Shown: positions 33,164 to 41,967 of the stretch, piece by piece
Layout: each line of letters begins with the position of its first letter
How positions within the stretch are numbered: the first letter of the stretch is position 1
Assembly: GCF_009709575.1 (NCBI RefSeq)
Contig: NZ_WIXO01000001.1
Coordinates: 496,001-560,000 of the forward strand
Origin: Streptomyces taklimakanensis
GTDB taxonomy: Bacteria; Actinomycetota; Actinomycetes; Streptomycetales; Streptomycetaceae
DNA: 64,000 bases
Reading direction: 5' to 3'
Position numbers and translations under genes: made by a program
Notes under the pieces: generated by a model
The model's database searches: none
The model's input: the letters and a program-made list of their open reading frames with translations, nothing else
Told to the model about the DNA's origin: nothing

Positions 33164-34192
33164 CTACCGGGCGGCGGTGTTCCGGGAGGGGGCGGCGGTG
33201 CTGTCGCGGACGGCGAGGGTCGGGTCGGGGGCGTGGCGGTGCTCGACGGAGTACCCCGCGGCCACGTCGCGCAACTGGCGGGCCGCCAGGGCGCCGTAGG
33301 CGGCGATGTCGCGGCGCAGCGCGGTCAGGGCGGGGTGGACCAGTTCGCACAGCGGGGAGTCGTCCCAGGCGATCAGGGAGAGTTCGCCGGGAACGCGGAC
33401 GCCCATGCTCTGGGCGGCGCTGAGGCCCGAGACCGCCATCACGTCGTTGTCGTAGACGATCGCGGTGGGTCGCTCGTCGCCCTCCAGCAGGGCGCGGGTG
33501 ACGGCCGCCCCCTGTTCCCCGCTGTAGTCGGCCTCGACGTTCCGCCCGCCGACGCCCCGTTCCGCGGTCGCGGCGGTGAAGGCCTCGGCGCGGATGCGGG
33601 TGTGCCGCAGCGTGGCGGGACCGGTCACGTGGGCGATCGAGCGGTGGCCGAGGTCGGCGAGGTGGGTCACGGCGGTGCGCACCGCCGCCGCGTCGTCGCT
33701 CCACACCGCCGACAGGCCGCCGCAGCCGACGGGCGCGCCGATCACCACGGCGGGCAGGCGCAACTCCTCCACGGCACTCACCCGGGGGTCGTCCAGACGC
33801 ATGTCGGTCAGGAAGACGCCGTCGACCTTGCGCTGTGCCCACCAGGTCCGGTAGGTGGCCAGCTCGGCCTCGGCGTCGGAGGCGACGGTGAACAGCAGCG
33901 AGGTGCCGTCCCCGGAGAGTTCGCCCTGGATGCCGGAGACCAGTTGCATGAAGAACGGCTCGATGCCCAGGGAACGGGCCGGGCGGTCCGCCACCAGGCC
34001 GAAGGCGCCGGCCCGGCCGTCCGACAGGGCTCGGGCGGCGCTGTTGGGCTGCCAGCCGAGCTCCTCCGCGATGGCCAGCACCCTGGCCCGGGTGGCCTCC
34101 GAGACTCCCGGACGGCCGTTGAGCGCGAAGGACACGGCGCTCTTGGTCACTCCCGCACGGCGGGCGATGTCCACCATCGTGGGACGCTTCAC
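33164..34192 (-). CDS. LacI-family transcriptional regulator
   Basis: 342 residues. Helix-turn-helix at the N-terminus (PTMVDIARRAGVTKSAVSFA, LNGRPGVSEATRARV) and effector domain ending LIAWDDSPLCELVHPALTAL. I use the GTG with GGAGGGG 6 nt upstream; an upstream in-frame GTG gives eight extra residues. The VTKSAVSFALNGRPGVS helix is typical of a Streptomyces subclass acting on glycosidase/sugar-transport genes. No sugar genes touch it here, so the target may be remote. A TAGGAT -10-like element lies about 40 bp upstream. Confidence 0.9.
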   Translation of the reverse strand: MKRPTMVDIARRAGVTKSAVSFALNGRPGVSEATRARVLAIAEELGWQPNSAARALSDGRAGAFGLVADRPARSLGIEPFFMQLVSGIQGELSGDGTSLLFTVASDAEAELATYRTWWAQRKVDGVFLTDMRLDDPRVSAVEELRLPAVVIGAPVGCGGLSAVWSDDAAAVRTAVTHLADLGHRSIAHVTGPATLRHTRIRAEAFTAATAERGVGGRNVEADYSGEQGAAVTRALLEGDERPTAIVYDNDVMAVSGLSAAQSMGVRVPGELSLIAWDDSPLCELVHPALTALRRDIAAYGALAARQLRDVAAGYSVEHRHAPDPTLAVRDSTAAPSRNTAAR

Positions 34193-34485
34193 CGGTACCC
34201 CCTCCCACCGTGCCACCGGCGAACTGGGGTCATCCTAGAGGGGGTCGGCCGGCTCCGGACACCGGGAGCCCGGGGCCCGACGCGCGGAGCGGACCGGGCC
34301 GAAGCCCCGGACCCGGTGGGGCGACCTCGCCCGACCGACCGGCATCATCGGCGCGCTCCGGGGTAGAAGCGGACACAGCGCGCAGGAGCACAGCAAGCAC
34401 ACAGAGCGTGCGGAACGCATTCGCCGTGGCGTCGAGTCGGTGCCGCGAGCGGAGCGGCGGGCCCACGCGAGCATCTGGAGGAACC

Positions 34486-34647
34486 GTGCCGGGCATTCTG
34501 AGCAAGATCGCCATGTTCGCCCGCAGTCCGCAGGGACGCCGGCTGACCCAGCAGGCCAAGAGGATGGCCTCCGACCCCCGGAAGCGGGCCGAGGCCAAGC
34601 GGACCCTGAGCAGGCTGCGCGGCCGCGGCGGCCACGGGCACCGCTGA
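34486..34647 (+). CDS. Small basic protein
   Basis: 53 residues, MPGILSKIAMFARSPQGRRL then Lys/Arg-rich helices ending RLRGRGGHGHR. GTG start with GGAGG 4 nt upstream. The 'SPQGRRL...A.DP..R' pattern resembles a short protein conserved in Streptomyces; role unknown, basic charge suggests nucleic-acid or membrane-surface binding (inference). Followed by a 22-bp hairpin. Confidence 0.75.
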   Translation: MPGILSKIAMFARSPQGRRLTQQAKRMASDPRKRAEAKRTLSRLRGRGGHGHR

Positions 34648-34671
34648 GCGGCCCCCCACTCCCTTCCCGTC

Positions 34672-34721
34672 CACGCGCCGTCGTCCGCCGCCGGAATATC
34701 GGCGGCGGACGACGGCGCGTG
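34672..34721 (+). terminator. 22-bp perfect hairpin just before the aac(2') gene
   Basis: Perfect stem 34672-34693 with 34700-34721 and a 6-nt AT-rich loop GAATAT. It starts 24 bp after the small basic gene and ends only 16 bp before the acetyltransferase ATG. It is the longest perfect hairpin in the window; it can terminate the upstream transcript and, if transcribed, would form the leader of the downstream gene. Confidence 0.85.
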
Positions 34722-34737
34722 CTGTCACCATGACCCC

Positions 34738-35289
34738 ATGGCCGAGTCGAACAGCTCCTTCACCGTCCGTGTCGCCCACACCGCCGACCTGGACGCCGAC
34801 ACGCTGACGGCGGCACGCTCCCTGCTGGAGGAGGTGTTCGAGGGCGACTTCGACGACCACGACTGGGAGCACTCGTTGGGTGGCGTGCACGCCCTGGCCC
34901 GGGAGGGCTCGGAGCTGGTCGGGCACGCCGCCCTGGTCCAGCGCCGTCTGCTGCACGGCGGGCGGGCCCTGCGCACCGGTTACGTCGAGGGGGTCGGGGT
35001 GCGCGCCGACCGGCGGCGGCACGGGTACGGCGCGGCCATGATGGCGGAGCTGGAGCGGGTGGTGCGCGGCGCGTACGAGCTGGGGGCGCTGGGCTCCAGC
35101 GACGAGGGCCTGCCCTTCTACACGGCACGCGGGTGGCTGCGGTGGTCGGGCCCCACCTCGGCGCTCACCCCCACGGGCGTGGCGCGCACCGCGGAGGAGG
35201 ACGGGTACGTCCTGGTGCTGCCGGTGACGGCCGAGCTCGATCCGACGGGCGAGCTGGTCTGCGACTGGCGCGAGGGCGACGTGTGGTGA
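34738..35289 (+). CDS. aac(2'): Aminoglycoside 2'-N-acetyltransferase-like GNAT protein
   Basis: 183-residue GNAT acetyltransferase matching the AAC(2') family of mycobacteria along its length: DWEHSLGGVHAL, HAALVQRRLLHGGRALRTGY, VEGVGVRADRRRHGYGAAMM (acetyl-CoA loop), RGAYELGALGSSDEG, FYTARGWLRWSGPTSALTPT and the C-terminal CDWREGDVW. AAC(2') acetylates the 2'-amino group of aminoglycosides; in soil actinomycetes the native role may differ. No Shine-Dalgarno; a perfect 22-bp hairpin ends 16 bp before the ATG. Confidence 0.9.
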   Translation: MAESNSSFTVRVAHTADLDADTLTAARSLLEEVFEGDFDDHDWEHSLGGVHALAREGSELVGHAALVQRRLLHGGRALRTGYVEGVGVRADRRRHGYGAAMMAELERVVRGAYELGALGSSDEGLPFYTARGWLRWSGPTSALTPTGVARTAEEDGYVLVLPVTAELDPTGELVCDWREGDVW

Positions 35290-35475
35290 CCGACGGTACC
35301 GGGCGTCGCTCCCGTGCCCCGTCGCGCCGGGTGCCCGTGCGCGTCCCCGACCGGTTCCGGTCGGTTCCGGCCGATGCCCTCCGGTGGATTGCCCGTGCGG
35401 CGTACCGGTGTCATGCTCACAGCGAGCGTCGATGAACCGCCGGTAACCCCCACAACAGGACCGTGAGGAGCGCGC

Positions 35476-37656
35476 GTGGACGAGTCACGAGGCCCACGGC
35501 ACGAACCGTCCGGTGACGCCCACGACGAGCGGGGCGGTACGCCCGCGGGAGCGGAGACCGCGGCCGCCGCGACCACCGTGAGCGCCGGCAGCAGCCGCCG
35601 GACCGTGCTGCGCGCCACGGCGGCGACCGCCGGACTCGGCCTGACCACCGGCCTTCCGCCGTCACCGGCGACCGCCCGCGCCGCCGCCCCGCCCCCCGCC
35701 CCGGAGCGGGGCGGCCACCTGGTGGGACGCGGGACGGCCGACGCCACCGGCGAGATCGCCGAGGTCGGCATGATGGGCTACGGACGCGCCGACCAGCAGG
35801 CCGAGGGGCTGCACACCCGGCTGCGGGCCCGCGCCTTCGTCATCGCCGACCGGGCCGACGACGGCACCGCCGGGCAGCGGGTGGCCCTGGTCGTGGTCGA
35901 CTCCCCGATGATCTTCTCCAGCGTCCACCGCGAGGTGCTCGTCCGCCTGAACGAGCGGTACGGCGACCTCTACACCGCCCGGAACGTGATGATCACCGCC
36001 ACCCACACCCACGCCGGGCCGGGCGGCTACTCCCACCACCTGCTCTACAACGTCACCACCCTCGGTTTCCACGCCAGGACCTTCGAGGCGGTCGTGCGCG
36101 GCATCGTCGAGGCCGTCGGACGGGCCCACGCCGACCTCTCCCCCGCCGACCTCTCCCTCTCCCACGGCGAGCTGCGCGGCGCCGGCGTCAACCGTTCGCG
36201 CGCCGCCTTCGACCGCAACCCCGCCGACATCCGGAACCACTTCCCCGACGCGATCGACCCCCTCACCACCCTGCTGCGGATCGAACGACAGGGGCGCCTG
36301 GTCGGAGCGGTCAACTGGTTCGCCACCCACTGCACCAGCATGTCCGGCGACAACCGGCTGATCAGCGCCGACAACAAGGGCTACGCCGCCTACCACTGGG
36401 AGCGCGAGGTGGCCGGTGTCGACTACCTCGCCGACGACGCCCCCGAGGTGGTCTGCGCCTTCGCCCAGACCAACGCCGGCGACATGTCCCCCAACCTGGA
36501 CCTGGAACCTCCGACCACCCCGGAGGACTTCGCGGCCACCCGCGCGAACGGGCTGCGCCAGTACGAGGCCGCCGCCCGCCAACTGGAGCGTCCCGGCACC
36601 CGACTGTCCGAAGGGGTGGACTCCCGGCTGGTGTACGTGGACCTCTCCGACGTCACCGTGGAACCGGAGTTCACCGGCGACGGGCGCGCCCACCGAACCG
36701 CCAAGCCCGCGATCGGCGCCGCCATGGCGGCCGGCAGCCTGGAGGACGGCCCGGCCTTCCCCGGCTTCACCGAGGGCGAGAACCCCTTCTGGGACGCGAT
36801 CTCCCACTCGGTGGTCTACACCGTCTCCCCCGAGTTGCGCGACGCCCACGCCCCCAAGGGCATCGCCGTGCCGATCGGGGAGATGAACCGCGTGTACCCC
36901 TGGGTGCAGGAGGTCGTCCCCCTCCAACTGCTGCGGATCGGAGGGCTGTACCTCATCGGCGTCCCCGGCGAGGTCACCATCGGAGCCGGACTGCGGCTGC
37001 GGCGCACCGTCGCCGGCATCGTGGACGCGCGGGTCGACGACGTCCTAGTGGCGGGCTACGCCAACGCCTACTTCCACTACGTCACCACACCCGAGGAGTA
37101 CGACGCCCAGCACTACGAGGGCGGCAGTACGCTCTTCGGCCGCTGGCAACTGCCCGCGCTCCAGCAGACGGCGGCCCGTCTGGCGCGGGCCATGCGCGAC
37201 GGGCGGGACCTGCCGACCGGGACCCCTCCGCCCGACCTCACCGGGAAGGCGCTCTCCCTCCAGCCGCCGATCGTGATGGACGCGCCGCAGGTGGGGCGGT
37301 CCTTCGGGGACGTGCTGACGCAGCCGCGCGAGAGCTACCGGGCCGGCGAACGCGTCACCGCCGTCTTCGCCGGTGCCCACCCCGGCAACGATCCGCACCG
37401 GGGCAGCACCTACCTGCGGGTGGAACGCTCCGAGGGCGGCGCCTGGCGCACCGTCGCCGACGACGGCGACTGGTCCACGACCCTGCGCTGGGAGCGCGAC
37501 GGGATCGCCGCCTCGAAGGTGACCGTCACCTGGGACGTCCCCGCCGGAGCCGTCCCGGGCCGCTACCGCGTCCGTTACCACGGTGACGCCAAGGCGCTGT
37601 TGGGCGGCGTCCGCTCCTTCTCGGGAGCCACCCGGCCCTTCGCGGTCCTGGGCTGA
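35476..37656 (+). CDS. Secreted neutral/alkaline ceramidase
   Basis: 726-residue non-lysosomal ceramidase that hydrolyses the amide bond of ceramide. N-terminal Tat-type signal (SSRRTVLRATAATAGLGLTT, residues 39-58). Zinc site TATHTHAGPGGYSHH (His177, His179) and ATHCTSMSGDN; the catalytic Ser lies in TNAGDMSPN (Ser338), the family's NxGDVSPN motif. C-terminal Ig-like domain (about 605-726). GTG preceded by GAGGAG at 6 nt. Likely secreted folded with its metal. An AraC regulator follows by 88 bp and may control it (inference). Confidence 0.93.
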   Translation: MDESRGPRHEPSGDAHDERGGTPAGAETAAAATTVSAGSSRRTVLRATAATAGLGLTTGLPPSPATARAAAPPPAPERGGHLVGRGTADATGEIAEVGMMGYGRADQQAEGLHTRLRARAFVIADRADDGTAGQRVALVVVDSPMIFSSVHREVLVRLNERYGDLYTARNVMITATHTHAGPGGYSHHLLYNVTTLGFHARTFEAVVRGIVEAVGRAHADLSPADLSLSHGELRGAGVNRSRAAFDRNPADIRNHFPDAIDPLTTLLRIERQGRLVGAVNWFATHCTSMSGDNRLISADNKGYAAYHWEREVAGVDYLADDAPEVVCAFAQTNAGDMSPNLDLEPPTTPEDFAATRANGLRQYEAAARQLERPGTRLSEGVDSRLVYVDLSDVTVEPEFTGDGRAHRTAKPAIGAAMAAGSLEDGPAFPGFTEGENPFWDAISHSVVYTVSPELRDAHAPKGIAVPIGEMNRVYPWVQEVVPLQLLRIGGLYLIGVPGEVTIGAGLRLRRTVAGIVDARVDDVLVAGYANAYFHYVTTPEEYDAQHYEGGSTLFGRWQLPALQQTAARLARAMRDGRDLPTGTPPPDLTGKALSLQPPIVMDAPQVGRSFGDVLTQPRESYRAGERVTAVFAGAHPGNDPHRGSTYLRVERSEGGAWRTVADDGDWSTTLRWERDGIAASKVTVTWDVPAGAVPGRYRVRYHGDAKALLGGVRSFSGATRPFAVLG

Positions 37657-37744
37657 CCCCGTTCCCGAACCGGCCGCGCCGTGCCGCGCGGCCCTCCCGC
37701 GGGGCTCCCCGAGGGGGCACGGACGAGGACGCGAAGGAGTCGGC

Positions 37745-38737
37745 ATGGCGACGGACGATCCGGTTCCGCTGCACCGGCTCCAGGTGCCCGCCCCCGACGT
37801 GCTGCCCTTCGCCATCGGCTCCTTCGACACCATCGGCCCGCTCTCCCGGGCGTCCTTCCCGCACCGGCACGTCTTCCACGAGGTCGTCTACGTCACCGGC
37901 GGCCGGGGCGCGCACGTGGTGGACACGGTGGCCTGGCCGCTGAGCCCGCCGAACCTGTGCCTGGTCTCCCCCGGACAGGTGCACCACTGGCGCGGGGCCT
38001 CCGGGCCGGACGGCTGGGTGGTGCTGTTCACCGAGGACTTCCTGCCGGACCGGCCGGAGGACCGCCGGACGCTGCGGGCGCTGCGCGAGTGGCCGTGGCG
38101 GTGTCCCGCGCCCGACGACGCGGTGCGGTTCTCGGCGCTGCTGCGCGAGATGGAGCGGGAGTACCGCCGTCGGGAGGAGGGGTTCGTCCCGGTGCTGCGG
38201 TCCTACCTCCGGGTGCTCCTGGTCCGTGCGGGTCGGCTGCCCCACGGCGCGCCCACCCCCGTCCGGGAACGGACGGGCCGCCGGGCGGCGGACGGCACCG
38301 GGGGAGACGGGACCGCGAGCGGGGCCGCGGGACGGGCCGGCGAGTTGGCGCGGGCCTTCGGCGAGTTGGCGGAGCGGTCCGGCGCCGGCGGGCTGTCGGT
38401 GCGCGCGTGCGCGGCACGGCTGGGGGTCTCGGTGGGCCATCTCGACGAGGTGGTCAAGCGCGCCACCGGACACACCCCCGGACAGGTGCTCCGGCGGGCG
38501 CGCGTGCTGGAGGCCAAGCGACTGTTGGTGGGCACCGACCTGACCGTCGGCCGGATCGCCCGGGAGACGGGGTTCTCCGACCCGGCGTACTTCTGCCGGT
38601 TCTTCCGCCGTGAGACCGGTGTCACCCCGGGCTCCTTCCGCGACCGGGCGCGCGCGGCGGAGCGGGACGGCCGGAGCGTACCGAATCACCACGATCCCCG
38701 AACCGAGTCCATCGCTCCTCCCCCGAAGGCACCGTAG
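37745..38737 (+). CDS. AraC-family regulator
   Basis: 330 residues. N-terminal cupin sensor (FPHRHVFHEVVYVTGGRG, SPGQVHHWRG), Gly/Ala-rich linker about 170-205, and a C-terminal AraC domain with two helix-turn-helix units (LSVRACAARLGVSVGHLDEV and IARETGFSDPAYFCRFFRRE). ATG preceded by GAAGGAGT. Same strand as the ceramidase upstream and the dioxygenase downstream; either could be its target. Confidence 0.9.
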   Translation: MATDDPVPLHRLQVPAPDVLPFAIGSFDTIGPLSRASFPHRHVFHEVVYVTGGRGAHVVDTVAWPLSPPNLCLVSPGQVHHWRGASGPDGWVVLFTEDFLPDRPEDRRTLRALREWPWRCPAPDDAVRFSALLREMEREYRRREEGFVPVLRSYLRVLLVRAGRLPHGAPTPVRERTGRRAADGTGGDGTASGAAGRAGELARAFGELAERSGAGGLSVRACAARLGVSVGHLDEVVKRATGHTPGQVLRRARVLEAKRLLVGTDLTVGRIARETGFSDPAYFCRFFRRETGVTPGSFRDRARAAERDGRSVPNHHDPRTESIAPPPKAP

Positions 38738-38793
38738 GTTCACATCTGCCCACGAAAGGTCCAGACCTGGTGTCCGAGGTCGAGGAGAAGACC

Positions 38794-39648
38794 GTGACAG
38801 ACGAGACCACCCCCCGCCCGAGCGCGCCCGGCGACGAACGGCGGGACCGTCCCGCCCTCAGCCGCAAGAACCTGCTGAAGGGCGCGCTGTTGGCCGCGCC
38901 CGTGCCCCTGCTGCTGGGCGGTGCCCCCGCCCTGGCCCGCACCCTGCGCCCCGCGGCGGAGCGCGGCGAACGGCTCGCACCGACCCCGTACTGCGACGAC
39001 GGGGACGACCCGACGCCCCCGCAGATGGAGGGCCCGTACTTCAAGCCGAACTCGCCGCGCCGCACCTCGCTGGTGGAGCCGGGGACGCGGGGCACGCCCC
39101 TGACCGTCGGCGGATACGTCTTCGGCCGCTCCTGCGCTCCGCTCGCCAACGTGCTGCTGGACTTCTGGCAGGCGGACGAGAACGGGGCCTACGACAACGT
39201 CGGCCACCGGTTCCGCGGCCACCAGTACACCGACGCGCGGGGAGCCTTCGAACTCACCACGATCGTCCCCGGACTGTATCCGGGGCGCACCCGACACATC
39301 CACGTCAAGGCACAGGCACCGGGTCGGCCCGTGCTCACCACCCAGCTCTACTTCCCCGGCGAGCCCCGCAACGCCACGGACGCGATCTTCGACCCCGCGC
39401 TGCTGATGACCGTGCGGACGGTCGGTTCGGGGAAGGAGGCCGACTTCGACTTCGTCCTCGACGTGCCGGGAACCCCACCGCCCACCACGCCGCCTCCGGA
39501 CCCCGGCGCCACCTGGCGCGCGGGCACCGACTACCGGCCCGGCGACCGGGTGGCGTACGGCGGCGCCCCCTACACCTGCCTCCAGGGCCACCGTTCCCAG
39601 GCCGGCTGGGAGCCGCCCAACGCCCCGGCCCTGTGGCGCCGCTCGTGA
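38794..39648 (+). CDS. Secreted intradiol ring-cleavage dioxygenase with CBM5/12
   Basis: 284-residue extracellular enzyme. Tat-like signal ALSRKNLLKGALLAAPVPLL (twin-Arg as RK), then an intradiol dioxygenase domain with Fe(III) ligands Tyr133 (NGAYDN), Tyr162, His168 and His170 (PGLYPGRTRHIHV), a PPTTPPPDP linker, and a C-terminal CBM5/12 (about 238-284). The same fusion was described as SACTE_2871 in Streptomyces sp. SirexAA-E, a secreted catechol dioxygenase whose CBM binds lignin-like polymers. I chose the GTG with GAGGAGA 5 nt upstream; a GTG eight codons earlier is possible. Confidence 0.92.
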   Translation: MTDETTPRPSAPGDERRDRPALSRKNLLKGALLAAPVPLLLGGAPALARTLRPAAERGERLAPTPYCDDGDDPTPPQMEGPYFKPNSPRRTSLVEPGTRGTPLTVGGYVFGRSCAPLANVLLDFWQADENGAYDNVGHRFRGHQYTDARGAFELTTIVPGLYPGRTRHIHVKAQAPGRPVLTTQLYFPGEPRNATDAIFDPALLMTVRTVGSGKEADFDFVLDVPGTPPPTTPPPDPGATWRAGTDYRPGDRVAYGGAPYTCLQGHRSQAGWEPPNAPALWRRS

Positions 39649-39654
39649 GGGGTG

Positions 39655-40332
39655 TCAGTCCGGCGCGACGGCCCCCGGGTCGCGGTGCGCCCCGAGGCAT
39701 TCCAGCAGACCGGCACGGTGCAGATCGGCGATGGGCGCCATCAGGTCGGGGTGCCGCAGAAGGGGGGCGGCCTCCCGGTCGAGTCCGTCCGGAGCGGTCA
39801 GTCTGCGGAAGTCGACCGGCAGCCCCCGGGCGTGTTCGCTGCGCAGGGCGGCGGCGACCGCCTCGTCCACCAGCTCGGGCGAGGTCAGCAGGGCGGCCGC
39901 CCAACTGGCCAGCACCTCGTCCACCCAGGTGCGCCAGCCGCCGCCCGTCTCGCCCGGTTCGCGGGGCACGGGGATCCACGGCAGACCGGCGGGCGTCCCG
40001 TCGTCCCCGTCACGGCCGAAGCCCTCCGCCGCACGGCCGGCGGCGTCGGGACCGCCGGGACCTTCGGGACCTCCGAGGCCGCCGTCCGCCTCCGCGCTCT
40101 CGGGCGGTGCCGCGCCGGTGATCCGGTCCAGTCGCAGGGCGCCGCCCGGTCCGGCCATCGTGACCAGCGCGGCGTCCAGCAGCGTCGGATAGCGCAGCCA
40201 CGCGGCGACCGTGACCGCCTGCCGGGCCTGCGCCTCGACCAGGGAGGCGCTGAGCACCCCGCCCGCGGTGGGGTAGGACCGGACCAACCATCGGGTGGTG
40301 GCGGCTATGACGGAGGAGAGATCGACAGACAC
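39655..40332 (-). CDS. Hypothetical protein
   Basis: 225 residues, not recognised. An N-terminal helical block (residues 1-75, ATTRWLVRSYPTAGGVLSAS), a Gly/Glu/Asp-rich disordered stretch (about 78-112) and a C-terminal helical block with WRTWVDEVLASWAAALLTSP. No signal peptide, TM segment or catalytic motif. GTG start. Convergent with the dioxygenase (6 bp between stop codons), and encoded downstream of the MFS transporter on the other side of no gap larger than 63 bp, but in the same direction, so possibly co-transcribed with it. Confidence 0.7.
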   Translation of the reverse strand: MSVDLSSVIAATTRWLVRSYPTAGGVLSASLVEAQARQAVTVAAWLRYPTLLDAALVTMAGPGGALRLDRITGAAPPESAEADGGLGGPEGPGGPDAAGRAAEGFGRDGDDGTPAGLPWIPVPREPGETGGGWRTWVDEVLASWAAALLTSPELVDEAVAAALRSEHARGLPVDFRRLTAPDGLDREAAPLLRHPDLMAPIADLHRAGLLECLGAHRDPGAVAPD

Positions 40333-40381
40333 ACTGGCCCCGCAATCGGAAAGGGCGGATTCCGTTTTCGATGGTAACGGT

Positions 40382-40411
40382 GGCTCCGGCCCCGGTCAGA
40401 GGGCCGGAGCC
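40382..40411 (-). terminator. Hairpin over the MFS stop codon
   Basis: 11-bp stem GGCTCCGGCCC / GGGCCGGAGCC with an 8-nt loop that contains the stop codon of the MFS gene. Confidence 0.55.
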
Positions 40412-41967
40412 GGAGCCGGGGCCGGGCTCGGAGTCCCGTCCTCGACGGGCCGCCGGGGAGCCGGCACCACGGCGGCGGGCACGGGCCGGGCGGGCACGGG
40501 CCCGCCGGGACCGTCGGGGACGGCCACACCGGTCCCCACGACGGGACCGGGCCACCGGTCGGGCGCGGTCCCGGCCGACACGGCGCGCCGGCCGTGGCAG
40601 AGCGCGCCCGCGCCGATCGTGCCCGCGATGACCAGGCCGCCCACGACCAGGGCACCGCGCGCCCCCACCGCCTCCATGAGCACACCGAGCAGCGGCGGCC
40701 CGACGAGCCCCCAACCGGTGCTCACGCTGCGCCACACCCCCAGCACCCGGCCGCGCAGGGCGGCGGGCGGGTCCGTCTGCAGCACGGTGGCGCCCGCGGT
40801 GTCGGAGACCGACTCCACCACCGCCATCGGCACCACCAGCACCAGCAGCACCAGCAGGGAGGGAGCGAGCCCGGCGACGACCTGGAGCAGCGCCCCGGCG
40901 GCGGCCAGGGCGGCCACCGTGCGGACCGACGGGTCGCGCAGGCGTCCGGCCACCACGGCTCCGACCATGCCGCCCACGGCCAGCACGACGGAGACGGTGC
41001 CGAAGTCCTCCGCTCCTCCGGCCAACGGGCCGGTGACCAGGACCGCCAGGGTCAGTCCGTAGTTCCGTCCGAAGACCGCGCTCACCCCGGTGACCACGGC
41101 CAGCGCCACCAACCGGGGCCGGCCCAGGAAGAACGCCGAACCCCCACGGGCGGACCCGCGCGGGGCGGCGGCCCCACGGCCGGGAGGGGAGCCGTCCGCC
41201 GTCCGTCCCGTCCGCGCCTCGGTCTTTGCCGGGGCGTCCTCGGGGCGGCGCGCCGGCTCCAGGAAGGGGACGACGGCGGCGACCGCGAGGAACGACAGGC
41301 CGTTGGCCACGTAGGCGGCGGCGATACCGAACCAGGCCACCGCCCCGCCCGCCAGGGCCGCGCCCGTCAACCGGCCGACGCTGTGCACCATCGACCCCAG
41401 GGCGATGGCGGACGGGACGTCCCGCGGCTCCACCAGGTCGTTGCCCAACAGGGCGCAGGCCGGACCGTCGACGGTGGCGATCAGACCGGTGAGGGCGGCC
41501 AACGCCATCAACACGCCCGTGCCCAGCAGGTCCAGCGCCACCAGGGCGGCCGTGACGAGGGCCACCAGGCCGAGCACGGCCTGGCTCACCGAAGCGGTGA
41601 CCTTGCGGGGCCAGGAGTCGACGACCGCCCCGCCCGCGACCCCGAGCAGCAGTCCGGGCGCGGCCTGCACCGCCACCGAGAGGCCGGTCGTCGCGGCGGA
41701 CCCCGTGATCTGGAGCACCAGCAGGTTCTGCACCGTGAGCTGCATCCAGGTGCCGGTGTTGGAGACGAGGTTGGCCGCGGACCACCAGCGCATGCTCGGG
41801 TGACGCAGACAACGCCACGGGGAGCGGCCCGCGTCCCGCCCCTTCCCCCGCCTCCCGGCCCCGGGGAGGCGGGCGCGCGCTCCGGAGCGGGTGGGAAGGG
41901 TGGGGGCGGCGGGCGCCGTCGGGGAGCCGGCGGCGGGCGGCGGATCGGACATCGGTGTGGTGGGCAT
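40396..41967 (-). CDS. MFS exporter (EntS/MFS_3 type)
   Basis: 523-residue major-facilitator protein with about 12 TM helices between residues 60 and 460, a Pro/Ala-rich N-terminal tail and a long Pro/Ala-rich C-terminal tail. ANLVSNTGTWMQLTVQNLLV is typical of EntS-like drug/siderophore exporters; DPPAALRGRVLGVWRSVSTG in the second half is the matching loop. Substrate unknown. No strong ribosome binding site at the ATG. Confidence 0.85.
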   Translation of the reverse strand: MPTTPMSDPPPAAGSPTAPAAPTLPTRSGARARLPGAGRRGKGRDAGRSPWRCLRHPSMRWWSAANLVSNTGTWMQLTVQNLLVLQITGSAATTGLSVAVQAAPGLLLGVAGGAVVDSWPRKVTASVSQAVLGLVALVTAALVALDLLGTGVLMALAALTGLIATVDGPACALLGNDLVEPRDVPSAIALGSMVHSVGRLTGAALAGGAVAWFGIAAAYVANGLSFLAVAAVVPFLEPARRPEDAPAKTEARTGRTADGSPPGRGAAAPRGSARGGSAFFLGRPRLVALAVVTGVSAVFGRNYGLTLAVLVTGPLAGGAEDFGTVSVVLAVGGMVGAVVAGRLRDPSVRTVAALAAAGALLQVVAGLAPSLLVLLVLVVPMAVVESVSDTAGATVLQTDPPAALRGRVLGVWRSVSTGWGLVGPPLLGVLMEAVGARGALVVGGLVIAGTIGAGALCHGRRAVSAGTAPDRWPGPVVGTGVAVPDGPGGPVPARPVPAAVVPAPRRPVEDGTPSPAPAPAPAL

